Positions 33,059-43,875 of a stretch of 64,000 nt of DNA are shown one piece after another (the stretch's first letter is position 1; each line of letters opens with the position of its first letter). The stretch comes from Streptomyces sp. NBC_00273 (GTDB lineage Bacteria; Actinomycetota; Actinomycetes; Streptomycetales; Streptomycetaceae): NCBI RefSeq assembly GCF_036178145.1, contig NZ_CP108067.1, positions 2,914,001 to 2,978,000 of the forward strand, read 5' to 3'. The notes below the pieces were generated by a model that worked only from the letters and a program-made list of their open reading frames with translations, was not told the origin of the DNA and made no database searches. The position numbers and the translations under genes were made by a program.

Positions 33059-33772
33059 TCATCGCCTCCGCGGAATGAGCGGCCAGGCCGGCTCGACGAC
33101 TGCCGTCGGATCCGCGGTACGCCGCAGATAGGCCTGCAAAGAGACCGACTGTTCAGCCGCCGCGCGCACCTGAAGGTCATGCAGATCCGCCAGTGGCATC
33201 AGGCCGACGGGCCGGTGCTTCTCACCCATGCGTCGCACCACGCGTGCGGCGGCCACGGCATCGGCCCTCGCGTCGTGCGCGTCATCGAGCGCCACCCCGT
33301 AGTGAGCGCACAGTGCGTGGAGGGCCCGCTTGCCCTTCCGGTACTTGTCGACGTGCTTGTCGATCACCAGCGGATCGATGACGGGCGAAGGCACACCGCC
33401 CAGCCGCTCGCTGATCGACTCGACCTCGTGGCGCCGACACTCGCGGTCCAGCAGTGAAAGGTCGTAGCGTGCGTTCATCACCACCAGAGGCGTCCCCGAA
33501 CGCAGGCCCTCAGCGACGGCCCGCGCGATCTCCTCGATGGCTGAAGCAGCCGGTACCCCGTGCTCGCGAGCATGCGCCGTCGAGATGCCATGGATCGCCG
33601 ACGCCTGCTCGGGTATCGCCACCCCGGGATTCAGCAACCAGGTCCGCTCGGCCGAGACCGCCCCGGCCGAATCCAGGCGCACGACCGCCGCCGTGACGAT
33701 GCGGTCGGTCTCGACGTCGGTGCCCGTGGTCTCCAGGTCGAAGGCCACCAGTGGCCCACTGATCCAGCTCAT
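33059..33772 (-). CDS. DnaQ-like 3'-5' exonuclease (DEDDh)
   Basis: 237 residues from the ATG at 33770-33772. ExoI is LVAFDLETTGTDVETDRIVTAAVV (D and E metal ligands), ExoII is LVVMNARYDLSLLDRE, and ExoIII is DDAHDARADAVAAARVV with the His and Asp. The DEDDh set is therefore complete. The C-terminal 50 residues (MPLADLHDLQVRAAAEQSVSLQAYLRRT) are typical of the short actinomycete exonucleases annotated as Pol III epsilon-like, which are not stable parts of the replicase. It starts inside the stop of the micro-ORF upstream, so it is translationally coupled. Confidence 0.92.
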   Translation of the reverse strand: MSWISGPLVAFDLETTGTDVETDRIVTAAVVRLDSAGAVSAERTWLLNPGVAIPEQASAIHGISTAHAREHGVPAASAIEEIARAVAEGLRSGTPLVVMNARYDLSLLDRECRRHEVESISERLGGVPSPVIDPLVIDKHVDKYRKGKRALHALCAHYGVALDDAHDARADAVAAARVVRRMGEKHRPVGLMPLADLHDLQVRAAAEQSVSLQAYLRRTADPTAVVEPAWPLIPRRR

Positions 33773-33903
33773 CACGCGGCCCTCGTTCCGGCGTGGGCCG
33801 CCGTCACGATCCGCGATCCTCCCGGCTCCGTGCCGGTCGTCTCCGGCTCGAATCCGATCAGCACACCGCCGTGCCGGTCCCCCGTGCCGTGCCAGTCCTC
33901 CAC
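33772..33903 (-). CDS. 43-aa micro-ORF, degenerate copy of the exonuclease N-terminus
   Basis: GTG at 33901-33903 with a GGGGGAGGGG ribosome site upstream, ending in a TGA (33772-33774) that overlaps the exonuclease ATG. Residues 14-36 read VLIGFEPETTGTEPGGSRI then VTAA, clearly parallel to LVAFDLETTGTDVETDRIVTAA of the next gene, but the catalytic Asp of ExoI is replaced by Glu and everything after the first motif is gone. It is a partial tandem duplication. It could act only as a leader that feeds ribosomes to the exonuclease. Confidence 0.65.
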   Translation of the reverse strand: MEDWHGTGDRHGGVLIGFEPETTGTEPGGSRIVTAAHAGTRAA

Positions 33904-33995
33904 CCCGTGCCCCTCCCCCGTACGTCTTCGGTCAACGGGTTTCAGCCTGCCACGGGGCACTGACAGCCAGGCCGCCGGGGCCGCCGGGCCTCGTG

Positions 33996-35273
33996 TCAGG
34001 ACACCGGCCGGGAGTCCTCCCACATCGACTCGAACTCCTCGCGGTACGTCGTGAACAGTCCGTGCTCCGCGTCCTTCGGAACCCCGCGCCCGCCGCCCCG
34101 CAGCACCAGGACGGGCGACTCCATACCGCGCGCCCGCCGCAGGTAGGACTGGACCACCGCGATGCCCGAGGACTGCCCCTCCACCAGGTAGGCGGTGAAC
34201 CGCGGGGTCTCGTCGAAGACGTGGATCTCGAAGCGGGAAGGGTCCCGAAGACCCGCCCGGACCCGGCGGACGTGCAGGATGTTCATCTCCACCGAGCGGC
34301 TCAGCTCCCCCTTGCGCAGCCCCAGTTCCCGCTCGCGCCGCTTCACGGCGCTGCTCGCCGGGTTCAGGAACAGCAGCCGCACCCGGCACCCGGCCTCCGT
34401 GAGCCGGACGAGTCTTCGGCCCGAGAAGTTCTGGACCAGCAGGTTGAGCCCTATGCCGATGGCGTCGAGCCGTCGCGCGCCCCCGAAGAGGTCCTCGGCC
34501 GGGAGCTGGCGCTGGAGCCGCACCCGGTCGGGGTGGACCGAGATGACGTCCGCGTACCGGTCGCCCACCAGGTCCTCGACGGCGTCGATCGGCAGCCGCT
34601 CCGCGGAGGGGCTGCCGGAGACCCCGCCCAGCACCTCCAACAGGCGCGCCGAGGCCCGCTCGGCCTGCTCCAGCACGGGCCGGGACAGCGCCCGGTTGCG
34701 GGAGACGACGTTGCGGGTGACCTCCAGCTCGTCCAGGGCCAGCTCTATCTCGCGCCGGTCGTCGAAGTACGGCTCGAAGCACGGCCAGTGTTGGACCATC
34801 AGCTCCCGCAGCTGGGGCAGGGTCAGGAAGCTCAGCACGTTGTCGTCGGCCGAGTCCAGCAGGTAGCCCTTGCGCCGGCTGACCTCGTGCACGGCCACGG
34901 CCCGCTGCACCCACTCCTGCCCGGCGGGCCCGGCGGCCGCGACGACCCAGTCGTCCGTGCCGTGCACCGGTTCGTAGATCGGCCGGAGCACCGCCCCGAC
35001 CACCGCGCGCAGCCGCTGTTCGATGAGGTTCAGCCAGATGTAGGCGCGGCCGGCCCGCTGCGCCCGGGTCCGGACCTCGCTCCAGGCCTCCGCACCCCAG
35101 TCCAGCTCCACGCCGGTCCCCGCGCTCCCGGCCGCCGCCGGTCCGCCCGCCAGGGAGACCGCCCCGGCCGGGATCCCCGCGGGTGTCCCGCCGGGGACAC
35201 CCCCTGGGGCGTCCGCCGGGCCACCCTCGTGACTGCTGTCACCAGGGGGCAGCTCCAGACCTCCCGAGCTCAC
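33996..35273 (-). CDS. SAV2148-type HEPN domain protein
   Basis: 425 residues from the GTG at 35271-35273 (VSSGGLELPPGDSSHEGG), the usual start of this Streptomyces-conserved family. The first 60 residues are Gly/Pro/Ala-rich and disordered. The middle part is helical (AYIWLNLIEQRLRAVVGAVLRPIYEPVHG), with the HEPN-like region around FLTLPQLRELMVQHWPCFEPYFDDRREIELALDELEVTRNVVSRNR, where RNxxxH is represented by RNRALS (His not conserved). The C-terminal half (VRLLFLNPASSAVKRRERELGLRKGELSRSVEMNILHVRR) is alpha/beta, similar to a PLD- or TIR-like sensor. Function is unknown. It is upstream of the exonuclease pair on the same strand. Confidence 0.8.
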   Translation of the reverse strand: MSSGGLELPPGDSSHEGGPADAPGGVPGGTPAGIPAGAVSLAGGPAAAGSAGTGVELDWGAEAWSEVRTRAQRAGRAYIWLNLIEQRLRAVVGAVLRPIYEPVHGTDDWVVAAAGPAGQEWVQRAVAVHEVSRRKGYLLDSADDNVLSFLTLPQLRELMVQHWPCFEPYFDDRREIELALDELEVTRNVVSRNRALSRPVLEQAERASARLLEVLGGVSGSPSAERLPIDAVEDLVGDRYADVISVHPDRVRLQRQLPAEDLFGGARRLDAIGIGLNLLVQNFSGRRLVRLTEAGCRVRLLFLNPASSAVKRRERELGLRKGELSRSVEMNILHVRRVRAGLRDPSRFEIHVFDETPRFTAYLVEGQSSGIAVVQSYLRRARGMESPVLVLRGGGRGVPKDAEHGLFTTYREEFESMWEDSRPVS

Positions 35274-35511
35274 CCGTGCACCGCCTTCTGCGTCTGGACG
35301 CCCGTCTCCAGTGATCACGGAAGGGTACTCCGCGCGCACGGCCCGGTGCAGCCCGACGGCCCGTACAGGGGCAGTCCGTTGACCCATTATCCGATGCGCA
35401 CACAGTCCTCTGACCCGCATATCAGCTCTGCGGGTCACCCGGTAGGACCCCTCCCAAGTCCGCGCTTGCGGCCCCTCTTTCGGGGAAGATCTGGCAGGGA
35501 CCTGGGTCCAC

Positions 35512-35538
35512 GCCGGGACAGCCGGGACAGCCGGGACA
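35512..35538 (+). repeat. three tandem 9-bp repeats upstream of glgX
   Basis: GCCGGGACA occurs three times in direct succession (35512-35520, 35521-35529, 35530-35538), starting 58 bases before the glgX ATG. The 296-base divergent region between the HEPN gene and glgX holds no gene. The repeats could be binding sites for a regulator of glgX or only slippage. Confidence 0.5.
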
Positions 35539-35569
35539 TCTTCGGGCAACGAGGGAAGAGTCGTTATCT

Positions 35570-37668
<2,099 letters not shown>

Positions 37669-37684
<16 letters not shown>

Positions 37685-38985
37685 GCGGCGCCGCTCCCGT
37701 CCGTCGCCGGGGCGGAGCCGGTCCGCGGGCCCGGGACGCGCACCTCGGCGGTGTGCGTCCGGGCGGCGGGCACCTTGGTGACGAGGGCGAGGAGCAGGCA
37801 GAGCGCGGCCGCCCCGACGGCCACGGCGAAGGCGCCGACGGGGCCGTGCGCCTCGGCGAGGCGCCCGCAGACGACGAGCGCCGTGGCCTGCCCGGCCACC
37901 AGGCAGCTGGCGGCGAAGGCCATCGAGGTGGAGAGGCGGGCCGGTTCCACGGCCCGCTCGGTGAGTGCGAACGCGGTGATCAGGTGGGGTGCGTAGGCGG
38001 CTCCCAGCACGGTGACGACGACGTACAGCGGCCACAGGCGGTCGGTGAACAGCAGCGGCACCGAGAGCACCAGGGCCGCACCGGTCGCCACCCGCCAGCG
38101 CAGCCGCAGCCCGAAGCGGGCGGGCAGCGCGCCGAGCGAGATGCCGACGACCGCACTGACGACGCCCATGGCGGAGTAGACGACGGCGGCCTGGTCCGGG
38201 ACGCCGAGCCGGATGGTGAGCGCGGTGATGCCCGCCTGGCAGGCGCCGAACATCGCGCCCTGGAGGGCGAGGGAGCCGCGGACGGCGTGGACCACGCCGG
38301 GCGGCCGGACCCGGCTTCCCGGGCCCCGGTCCCGCGCGGGCGCCCCTGCCCCGGACTCGGTCCGGGAGTACCCGCCGGTGACGGCGGCGGTCGGGTGGAG
38401 CGCGAAGACGGTGCCGAAGACGGCGACGAGGCCGGCCGCGCCGGCGAGGGCGACGGCCGGGTGCACGAGGAGGGCGGCGAGTCCGACGAGGGCGGGCCCG
38501 AAGACGAAGGAGACCTCGTCCAGGGTGCCTTCGAGCGCGTGGACGGCGCCGACGACGCTCTCGTCGGCCTCGGCCCGGTGCGCCAGCGCCACCGAGCGGG
38601 TGCGGGCGAGCGGCCCGATCAGCGGTACGGAGGCGCCGGTGAGGGCGCCGATCGCGGCGAGCGGGACGGTGGCCAGGTGCGTGAGCGCCCCGGCGACGAG
38701 GGCGGCGGTGGCCACGGCGTTGACGGCGGCCACGGCCAGGACGACCGGGCGCTGCCCGTGGCGGTCGGCGAGCCAGCCGAGGACGGGTCCGAAGAGGACC
38801 TGTCCGATGGAGAGGGCGCCGCCGACGGTGCCGGCGGTGGCGAGGGACCCGCTGGTCTGGGCGACCAGCAGGAAGCTGCCGAACTGGGACATCGCGACGG
38901 GCAGTCGGGCGAGGAAAGAGACGAGCGGAAGTAGGGGCCCGGTCAGGGCGATGACTCTTCGATAGGTGCTGACGGTTCCAACCAC
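37669..38985 (-). CDS. MFS transporter
   Basis: 438 residues from a GTG at 38983-38985, with twelve predicted helices. The loop 2-3 motif is VLGWLADRHGQRPVVLAVAAVNAVATA, and a second half-repeat begins LQGAMFGACQAGITALTIRLGVPDQAAVVYSAMGVVSAVVG. It is of the drug/sugar efflux type without a clear substrate. The C-terminal tail of 30 residues is hydrophilic. It diverges from treY with an 82-base gap. Co-location with glycogen/trehalose genes does not by itself suggest a sugar substrate. Confidence 0.88.
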
Positions 38986-39067
38986 TTGATCGACACTAAC
39001 CCGGTGCAGTCACTCGGATGCATTGGGTCATGGCACGGAATCCGGCAGGTTGGGTACGTACGTTCTC

Positions 39068-41338
39068 ATGAGCCAGCCGCACGCGACCCCCGAATCGGAA
39101 TCCGACGTTCCGACACCCGTCACTCCGACGTCGACCTACCGCCTCCAGCTGCGCCCGGAGTTCCCCTTCGCGGCGGCCGAGGCGGCCGTACCGCACATCG
39201 CCTCGCTCGGCGTGTCGCACCTGCACCTCTCCCCGGTCCTGGAGGCGGTGCCCGGCTCGACGCACGGCTACGACGTCACCGACCACTCCCGCGTGCGGGC
39301 CGAACTCGGCGGCGAGCCCGGCCTGCGGTCCCTGGCCGGGACCGCCCGGGCGCACGGGCTCGGGCTGGTCCTCGACATCGTGCCCAACCACATGGCGGTA
39401 CCGACCCCGCTGCGGCTGAACCGGCCCCTGTGGGAGGTGCTGCGGGAGGGCCCCGGCTCGCCGTACGCCCGCTGGTTCGACATCGACTGGGAGGCGGGCG
39501 GCGGGCAGCTCCTGCTGCCGGTCCTGGCCGGTCCGGCGGAGTCCTGCGAGCTGCGGCCCGACGGCGAGGTGCTGCACTACGGGGAGCAACAGTTCCCGCT
39601 GCGGGAGGGGACCTCGCAGCTGGCGCTGCCCGAGCTGCTCGCCGCGCAGTGGTACCGCCCGGCCTGGTGGCGCGAAGCCCGCACCTCGCTCAACTACCGT
39701 CGCTTCTTCACCATTTCAGATCTGATCGGGGTCCGGGTGGAGGACCCGGAGGTGTTCACGGCCACCCACGCGAAGGTGCTGGAGCTGGTCCGGGACGGGG
39801 TTGCGGACGGGCTGCGGATCGACCACGTGGACGGCCTGGCGGACCCGGAGGAGTACCTGCGGCGGCTGCGCGCGGCGGCGGGCGACGGCTGCTGGGTGGT
39901 GGTCGAGAAGATCCTGGCCCGCGAGGAGCGGCTGCCGTCCGCCTGGCCGGTGGCGGGGACCACCGGCTACGACGCCCTGCACCGGGTGGACGGGGTGTTC
40001 ACCGACCCCGAGGGCGCCGCGGAGCTGGCGGCCCGGTACCGGCAGACCACCGGGCTGCCCCGCTGGCCGGAGGCGGCCCGGGCGTCCGCCCGGGAGGTGC
40101 TGACCGGCGACCTGGCCGCCGAACTGGGGGCGCTGGAACGGCAGACCGGTCCGGAACTCGCCCCAGCCGTGCGGGAGTTGCTGATCGCCTTCCCCGTCTA
40201 CCGGCCCTATCCCGGCGAGCCGGACCTGCCGCCGCAGGCGCTGGAGCAGGCGGCCGCGGCGGCCGGTCCGGGCGCGGTGGCCGCCGTACGGGAGCTGCTG
40301 CTGCGGGATCCGGCCTTCGCCGCCCGCTTCGCCCAGACCTCGGCGGCCCTGCGCGCCAAGTCCCTGGAGGACCGGGCCTTCTACCGGTACGCACCGCTGC
40401 TGTCGGCCACCGAGGTCGGCGGGGCGCCGGAGCGGCCGGCCGTGTCGGCGGCGGAGTTCCACGCGTACTGCGCCGACCTGGCCCGGGAGTGGCCCGCGGC
40501 CGGGACGGTCCTGTCCACGCACGACACCAAGCGCAGCGCGGACGTCCGGGCCCGGATCGCGGCGCTGTCCCAGGCGCCGGAGCTGATGGGTCGCCCTGAG
40601 GGGCCCGACCCCCAGCTGGCCTGGGTGGCACGGCAGACCGCGCTCGGGCTCGGCCGGGTCCCCGAGGCCGGGCCCCGGCTGGCCGACGCCCTGCTCAAGG
40701 CGGTCCGCGAGGCGGCCCTGCACACCAGCTGGACCGAGCGGGACGAGGAGTACGAGGCGGGCGTGGCCGGGTACGTCCGGGCGCCGCTCGACCTCCCGGC
40801 GGAGCTGGCCGGGGCGGCCCGGGCGAACCTCCTCGGCATGACCCTGCTGCACCTGGCGATGCCGGGGGTCCCGGAGGTCTACCAGGGTGCGGAGACGGAG
40901 TACCGGGCCCTAGTGGATCCCGACAACCGGCGTCCGGCCCGCTTCCCCCGCCGGGCCCTGGCCCACCTGGACGCGGGGGCCGCCCCCGGGGACCCCGCCG
41001 AGGAGAAGCTCGGGCTCACGGCCACGCTGCTGCGGCTGCGGCGGGACCGGCCGGAGCTCTTCCGGGGCTACGCGCCGCTCCTCGCGCGGGGCCCGGCAGC
41101 CGACCACCTGCTGGCCTTCACCCGGGCCCCCGGGCTGCTGGTGGCGGCCACCCGGCTGTCGCACCGGTTGGCCGCGTCGGGCGGCTGGCGGGACACCCGC
41201 CTGCACCTGCCCCCCGGCACCTGGACCCGCCTCGCCCCCTGCTCCCCGCGCGCGGACTCCACCGCGTCGCACAGCGGTCCGGCCGAGGTGTCCGCCCTGC
41301 TGGACGGCCACCCGGTGGGGGTCTGGCTGCGCCGGTGA
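39068..41338 (+). CDS. treY: malto-oligosyltrehalose synthase
   Basis: 756 residues. It starts MSQPHATPESESDVPTP and enters the barrel at TSTYRLQLRPEFPFAAAEAAVPHIASLGVSHLHLSPVLEAVPGSTHGYDV. Active-site regions are GLGLVLDIVPNHMAV, GVADGLRIDHVDGLADP (nucleophile Asp), WVVVEKILAREERLP (acid Glu) and TVLSTHDTKRSADVRARI. It converts the reducing end of maltodextrins to a trehalosyl unit, which TreZ (47433-49178) cleaves off. The ATG at 39068 is preferred because it gives the family N-terminus. Confidence 0.96.
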   Translation: MSQPHATPESESDVPTPVTPTSTYRLQLRPEFPFAAAEAAVPHIASLGVSHLHLSPVLEAVPGSTHGYDVTDHSRVRAELGGEPGLRSLAGTARAHGLGLVLDIVPNHMAVPTPLRLNRPLWEVLREGPGSPYARWFDIDWEAGGGQLLLPVLAGPAESCELRPDGEVLHYGEQQFPLREGTSQLALPELLAAQWYRPAWWREARTSLNYRRFFTISDLIGVRVEDPEVFTATHAKVLELVRDGVADGLRIDHVDGLADPEEYLRRLRAAAGDGCWVVVEKILAREERLPSAWPVAGTTGYDALHRVDGVFTDPEGAAELAARYRQTTGLPRWPEAARASAREVLTGDLAAELGALERQTGPELAPAVRELLIAFPVYRPYPGEPDLPPQALEQAAAAAGPGAVAAVRELLLRDPAFAARFAQTSAALRAKSLEDRAFYRYAPLLSATEVGGAPERPAVSAAEFHAYCADLAREWPAAGTVLSTHDTKRSADVRARIAALSQAPELMGRPEGPDPQLAWVARQTALGLGRVPEAGPRLADALLKAVREAALHTSWTERDEEYEAGVAGYVRAPLDLPAELAGAARANLLGMTLLHLAMPGVPEVYQGAETEYRALVDPDNRRPARFPRRALAHLDAGAAPGDPAEEKLGLTATLLRLRRDRPELFRGYAPLLARGPAADHLLAFTRAPGLLVAATRLSHRLAASGGWRDTRLHLPPGTWTRLAPCSPRADSTASHSGPAEVSALLDGHPVGVWLRR

Positions 41339-41365
41339 TCCGGCGGGGCCGGGGCCGTCCGCCGC

Positions 41366-42277
41366 TCAGTGCGGCGGACCGGCGGGGCAGCCCGGATCCG
41401 GTGCGTCCCGGCCGCCGAACAGCTCCGCGAAGGCGGCCGCGGCACCGGTCAGCGGGACCCGGGAGAAGACCGCCAGGGGCCGGTGCCACGGGGGGTCGAG
41501 GGAGAGCAGGACGCAGTCCTCGCCGACGGCGCCGCGGACCATGTGGGCCGGGGCCATGACGACGCCCACCCCGGCGGCCGCCATCCGTACCGCCGTCGAG
41601 GTGTGTTCCGTACGCAGCACCGTGTGCGGGGTGAAACCGAGCGCCCCGCACGCCCGGTCGAGGACGAGGACACCGTCGACCAGCGGTTCCATCGCGCAGC
41701 GGATCCAGTCGCGGTGGGCTAGTTCGGCAAGTCCCACGGCCGAGCGGCCGGCCAGCGGATCGTCGAAGGGGACGACGACGACCAGCTCCTCCCGGCCGAT
41801 CCGCAGCAGCGGTCCCGGCCAGCCCGCGGGCTCCGGGCCCACCGCGAGGTCGGCGACGCCCCGTTCCAACTGCTCCTCCAGGGCCTCGGTGCTGCCGTAC
41901 TCCCGCAGCACCAGGGACACCCCCGGGTGCAGGGACCGCCAGCGGGCGGCGACGCCCGGGAGCAGGCCGACGGCCAGCGCGTGCAGGGTGGCGATGTGCA
42001 GTTCGCCGCCGGCCACCCCGGCGGCGGCGCGGGCGGCCCGCTCGGCCTGACGGGCGCTGCGGACGGCGAGCTGGGCGTGCGGGAGGAAGGCGCGGCCCAT
42101 GGGGGTGAGCCGGACCCCGCGGGGCATCCGCTCCAGCAGCGCGCCGCCCACGGCCCGCTCCAGGGCCTTGACCTGGTGGGACAGGGCGGGCTGCGTGACG
42201 TGCAGACCGTCCGCGGCGCGGGTGAAGGAGGACTCCTCCACGACCGCCAGGAAGTACTCCATCTGGCGCAGGCTCAT
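41366..42277 (-). CDS. LysR-family transcriptional regulator
   Basis: 303 residues. The N-terminal winged HTH is LRQMEYFLAVVEESSFTRAADGLHVTQPALSHQVKALERAVGGALLERMPRGVRLTPMG, read in two pieces. The effector domain follows to the end, with ELHIATLHALAVGLLPGVAARWRSLHPGVSLVLRE. It diverges from the flavoprotein disulfide reductase gene, and a palindrome (42302-42320) lies between them, so it probably controls that gene and itself in the classical LysR manner. The effector is unknown. Confidence 0.93.
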   Translation of the reverse strand: MSLRQMEYFLAVVEESSFTRAADGLHVTQPALSHQVKALERAVGGALLERMPRGVRLTPMGRAFLPHAQLAVRSARQAERAARAAAGVAGGELHIATLHALAVGLLPGVAARWRSLHPGVSLVLREYGSTEALEEQLERGVADLAVGPEPAGWPGPLLRIGREELVVVVPFDDPLAGRSAVGLAELAHRDWIRCAMEPLVDGVLVLDRACGALGFTPHTVLRTEHTSTAVRMAAAGVGVVMAPAHMVRGAVGEDCVLLSLDPPWHRPLAVFSRVPLTGAAAAFAELFGGRDAPDPGCPAGPPH

Positions 42278-42301
42278 GACCTCGAAGCATAAAGATCCTG
42301 C

Positions 42302-42320
42302 ATGACCTTCAGAAGATCAT
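42302..42320. promoter_or_regulatory. palindrome between LysR gene and reductase gene
   Basis: ATGACCTTCAGAAGATCAT is a 19-base inverted repeat with nine-base arms, one mismatch and a central A. It is AT-rich against the local background, lies 24 bases before the LysR start and 41 bases before the reductase ATG. It is a good candidate for the LysR binding site that overlaps both promoters. Confidence 0.5.
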
Positions 42321-42360
42321 TTCCTTGGACTTGACCCAACGGGCGGTGGAGGCTCGGGAC

Positions 42361-43773
42361 ATGACCAACGACAGCGCAGTGGATGTGATCGTGATCGGCG
42401 GCGGTACGGGCGGCTACAGCACCGCCCTGCGCGCCTCGGCCCTGGGCCTGAGCGTCCTGCTCGCGGAACGCGACAAGGTCGGCGGGACCTGCCTGCACCG
42501 GGGGTGCATCCCCAGCAAGGCCATGCTGCACGCGGCGGAACTCGTCGACGGCATAGCCGAGGCGCGCGAGCGCTGGGGGGTCCGGGCGAGCGTGGAGTCG
42601 GTCGACTGGTCGGCCCTGACCGCCACCCGTGACGACATCGTCTCCCGCAACCACAAGGTCGTGGAAGGACACTTGGAGCACGCGGGGGTGCGGGTGGTGC
42701 GCAGCGGGGCCCGGTTGACGGGGCCGCGTACCGTACGGATCGACGACGGGCGGGAGTTCACCGCAGCCCGGGGGATCGTGCTGGCCACCGGGTCCCGGCC
42801 GCGCACCCTGCCCGGCCTGAAGCCCGACGGCCACACGGTGGTGACCAGTGACGACGCGCTGTTCGCCCCGGGCCTGCCGGCTTCGGTGCTGGTGCTGGGC
42901 GGCGGGGCGATCGGGGTGGAGTACGCGTCCTTCCACCGTTCCATGGGCGCCGAGGTGACCCTGGTCGAGGCCGCGGACCGGCTGGTGCCGCTGGAGGACG
43001 CGGACGTGTCCCGGCACCTGGCACGGGGCCTGAAGAAGCGCGGGATCGACGTGCAGACCGGGGCCCGTCTGGAGGGGACCGAGCGGCTCGCCTCCGGCGG
43101 GGTCCGGGCCGGCGTGCGCACTGCGCGGGGAGAGCTGCGGGAGATCGGGGCGGAGCGCCTGCTGGTGGCGGTCGGGCGGGTCCCGGTGACCGACGGACTG
43201 GACCTCGCGGCGGCCGGACTGGCCACCGACGACCGGGGGTTCGTGGCCCCGGCCGACTGGTCCCGGCTGGAGACCGCCGTCCCGGGGATCCACGTGGTGG
43301 GCGACCTGCTGCCGCCGCCCTCGCTCGGACTGGCGCACGCCTCCTTCGCGGAGGGCCTGCTGGTCGCGGAGACCCTGGCCGGGGTGGCGAGCGCACCGGT
43401 GGACTACGCGGCGGTGCCGCGGGTGACCTACTCGGCCCCGCAGACCGCCGCCGTCGGGCTGACGGAGGCACAGGCGCGCGAGGAGGCGTACGACGTGGTG
43501 GTGAACACGATGTCGCTGACCGCCGTCGCCAAGGGCATGGTGCACGGGCAGGGCGGCACGGTGAAGGTGGTCGCGGAGCGGGACGGGCGGGTGCTCGGCG
43601 TGCACCTGGTGGGACCGCACGTGTCGGAGATGATCGCGGAGGGCCAGCTCATCGTGGGCTGGGACGCGGAACCGGGCGATGTGGCGCGGCACGTCCACGC
43701 CCACCCGACGCTGTCGGAGGCGGTCGGGGAGGCCTTCCTCAGCCTGGCGGGCCGCGGACTGCACCAGCAGTAG
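42361..43773 (+). CDS. dihydrolipoyl dehydrogenase-like flavoprotein disulfide reductase
   Basis: 470 residues. The FAD motif is VIVIGGGTGGYSTALRASALGLSVLLAE, the redox disulfide is C44/C49 in GGTCLHRGCIPSK, and the NAD motif is SVLVLGGGAIGVEYASFHRSMGAEVTLVE. The dimer-interface active-site His is in HVHAHPTLSEAVGEAF. Lipoamide dehydrogenases are the best match. It stands apart from any 2-oxo acid dehydrogenase genes and is under an adjacent LysR regulator, so it may be a secondary Lpd. The ATG at 42361 follows GGTGGAGG (42346-42353). Confidence 0.9.
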   Translation: MTNDSAVDVIVIGGGTGGYSTALRASALGLSVLLAERDKVGGTCLHRGCIPSKAMLHAAELVDGIAEARERWGVRASVESVDWSALTATRDDIVSRNHKVVEGHLEHAGVRVVRSGARLTGPRTVRIDDGREFTAARGIVLATGSRPRTLPGLKPDGHTVVTSDDALFAPGLPASVLVLGGGAIGVEYASFHRSMGAEVTLVEAADRLVPLEDADVSRHLARGLKKRGIDVQTGARLEGTERLASGGVRAGVRTARGELREIGAERLLVAVGRVPVTDGLDLAAAGLATDDRGFVAPADWSRLETAVPGIHVVGDLLPPPSLGLAHASFAEGLLVAETLAGVASAPVDYAAVPRVTYSAPQTAAVGLTEAQAREEAYDVVVNTMSLTAVAKGMVHGQGGTVKVVAERDGRVLGVHLVGPHVSEMIAEGQLIVGWDAEPGDVARHVHAHPTLSEAVGEAFLSLAGRGLHQQ

Positions 43774-43836
43774 TCCGAACCCCTGTGCCGCGCCCCCGGG
43801 CCTTGGCCAGGGGTTTCACCCGGGATTCGGGGAACT

Positions 43837-43871
43837 GCGGGGCCCGCGGAGCAGTAGGCGGCGGGCCCCGC
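43837..43871 (+). terminator. 11-bp hairpin between reductase and M14 peptidase genes
   Basis: GCGGGGCCCGC (43837-43847) pairs perfectly with GCGGGCCCCGC (43861-43871) across a 13-base loop. It ends four bases before the proposed peptidase ATG at 43876, so it acts either as terminator for the upstream gene or as a block to the peptidase ribosome site. If the latter start is wrong, translation could begin at the ATG at 43906. Confidence 0.5.
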
Positions 43872-43875
43872 GGGC

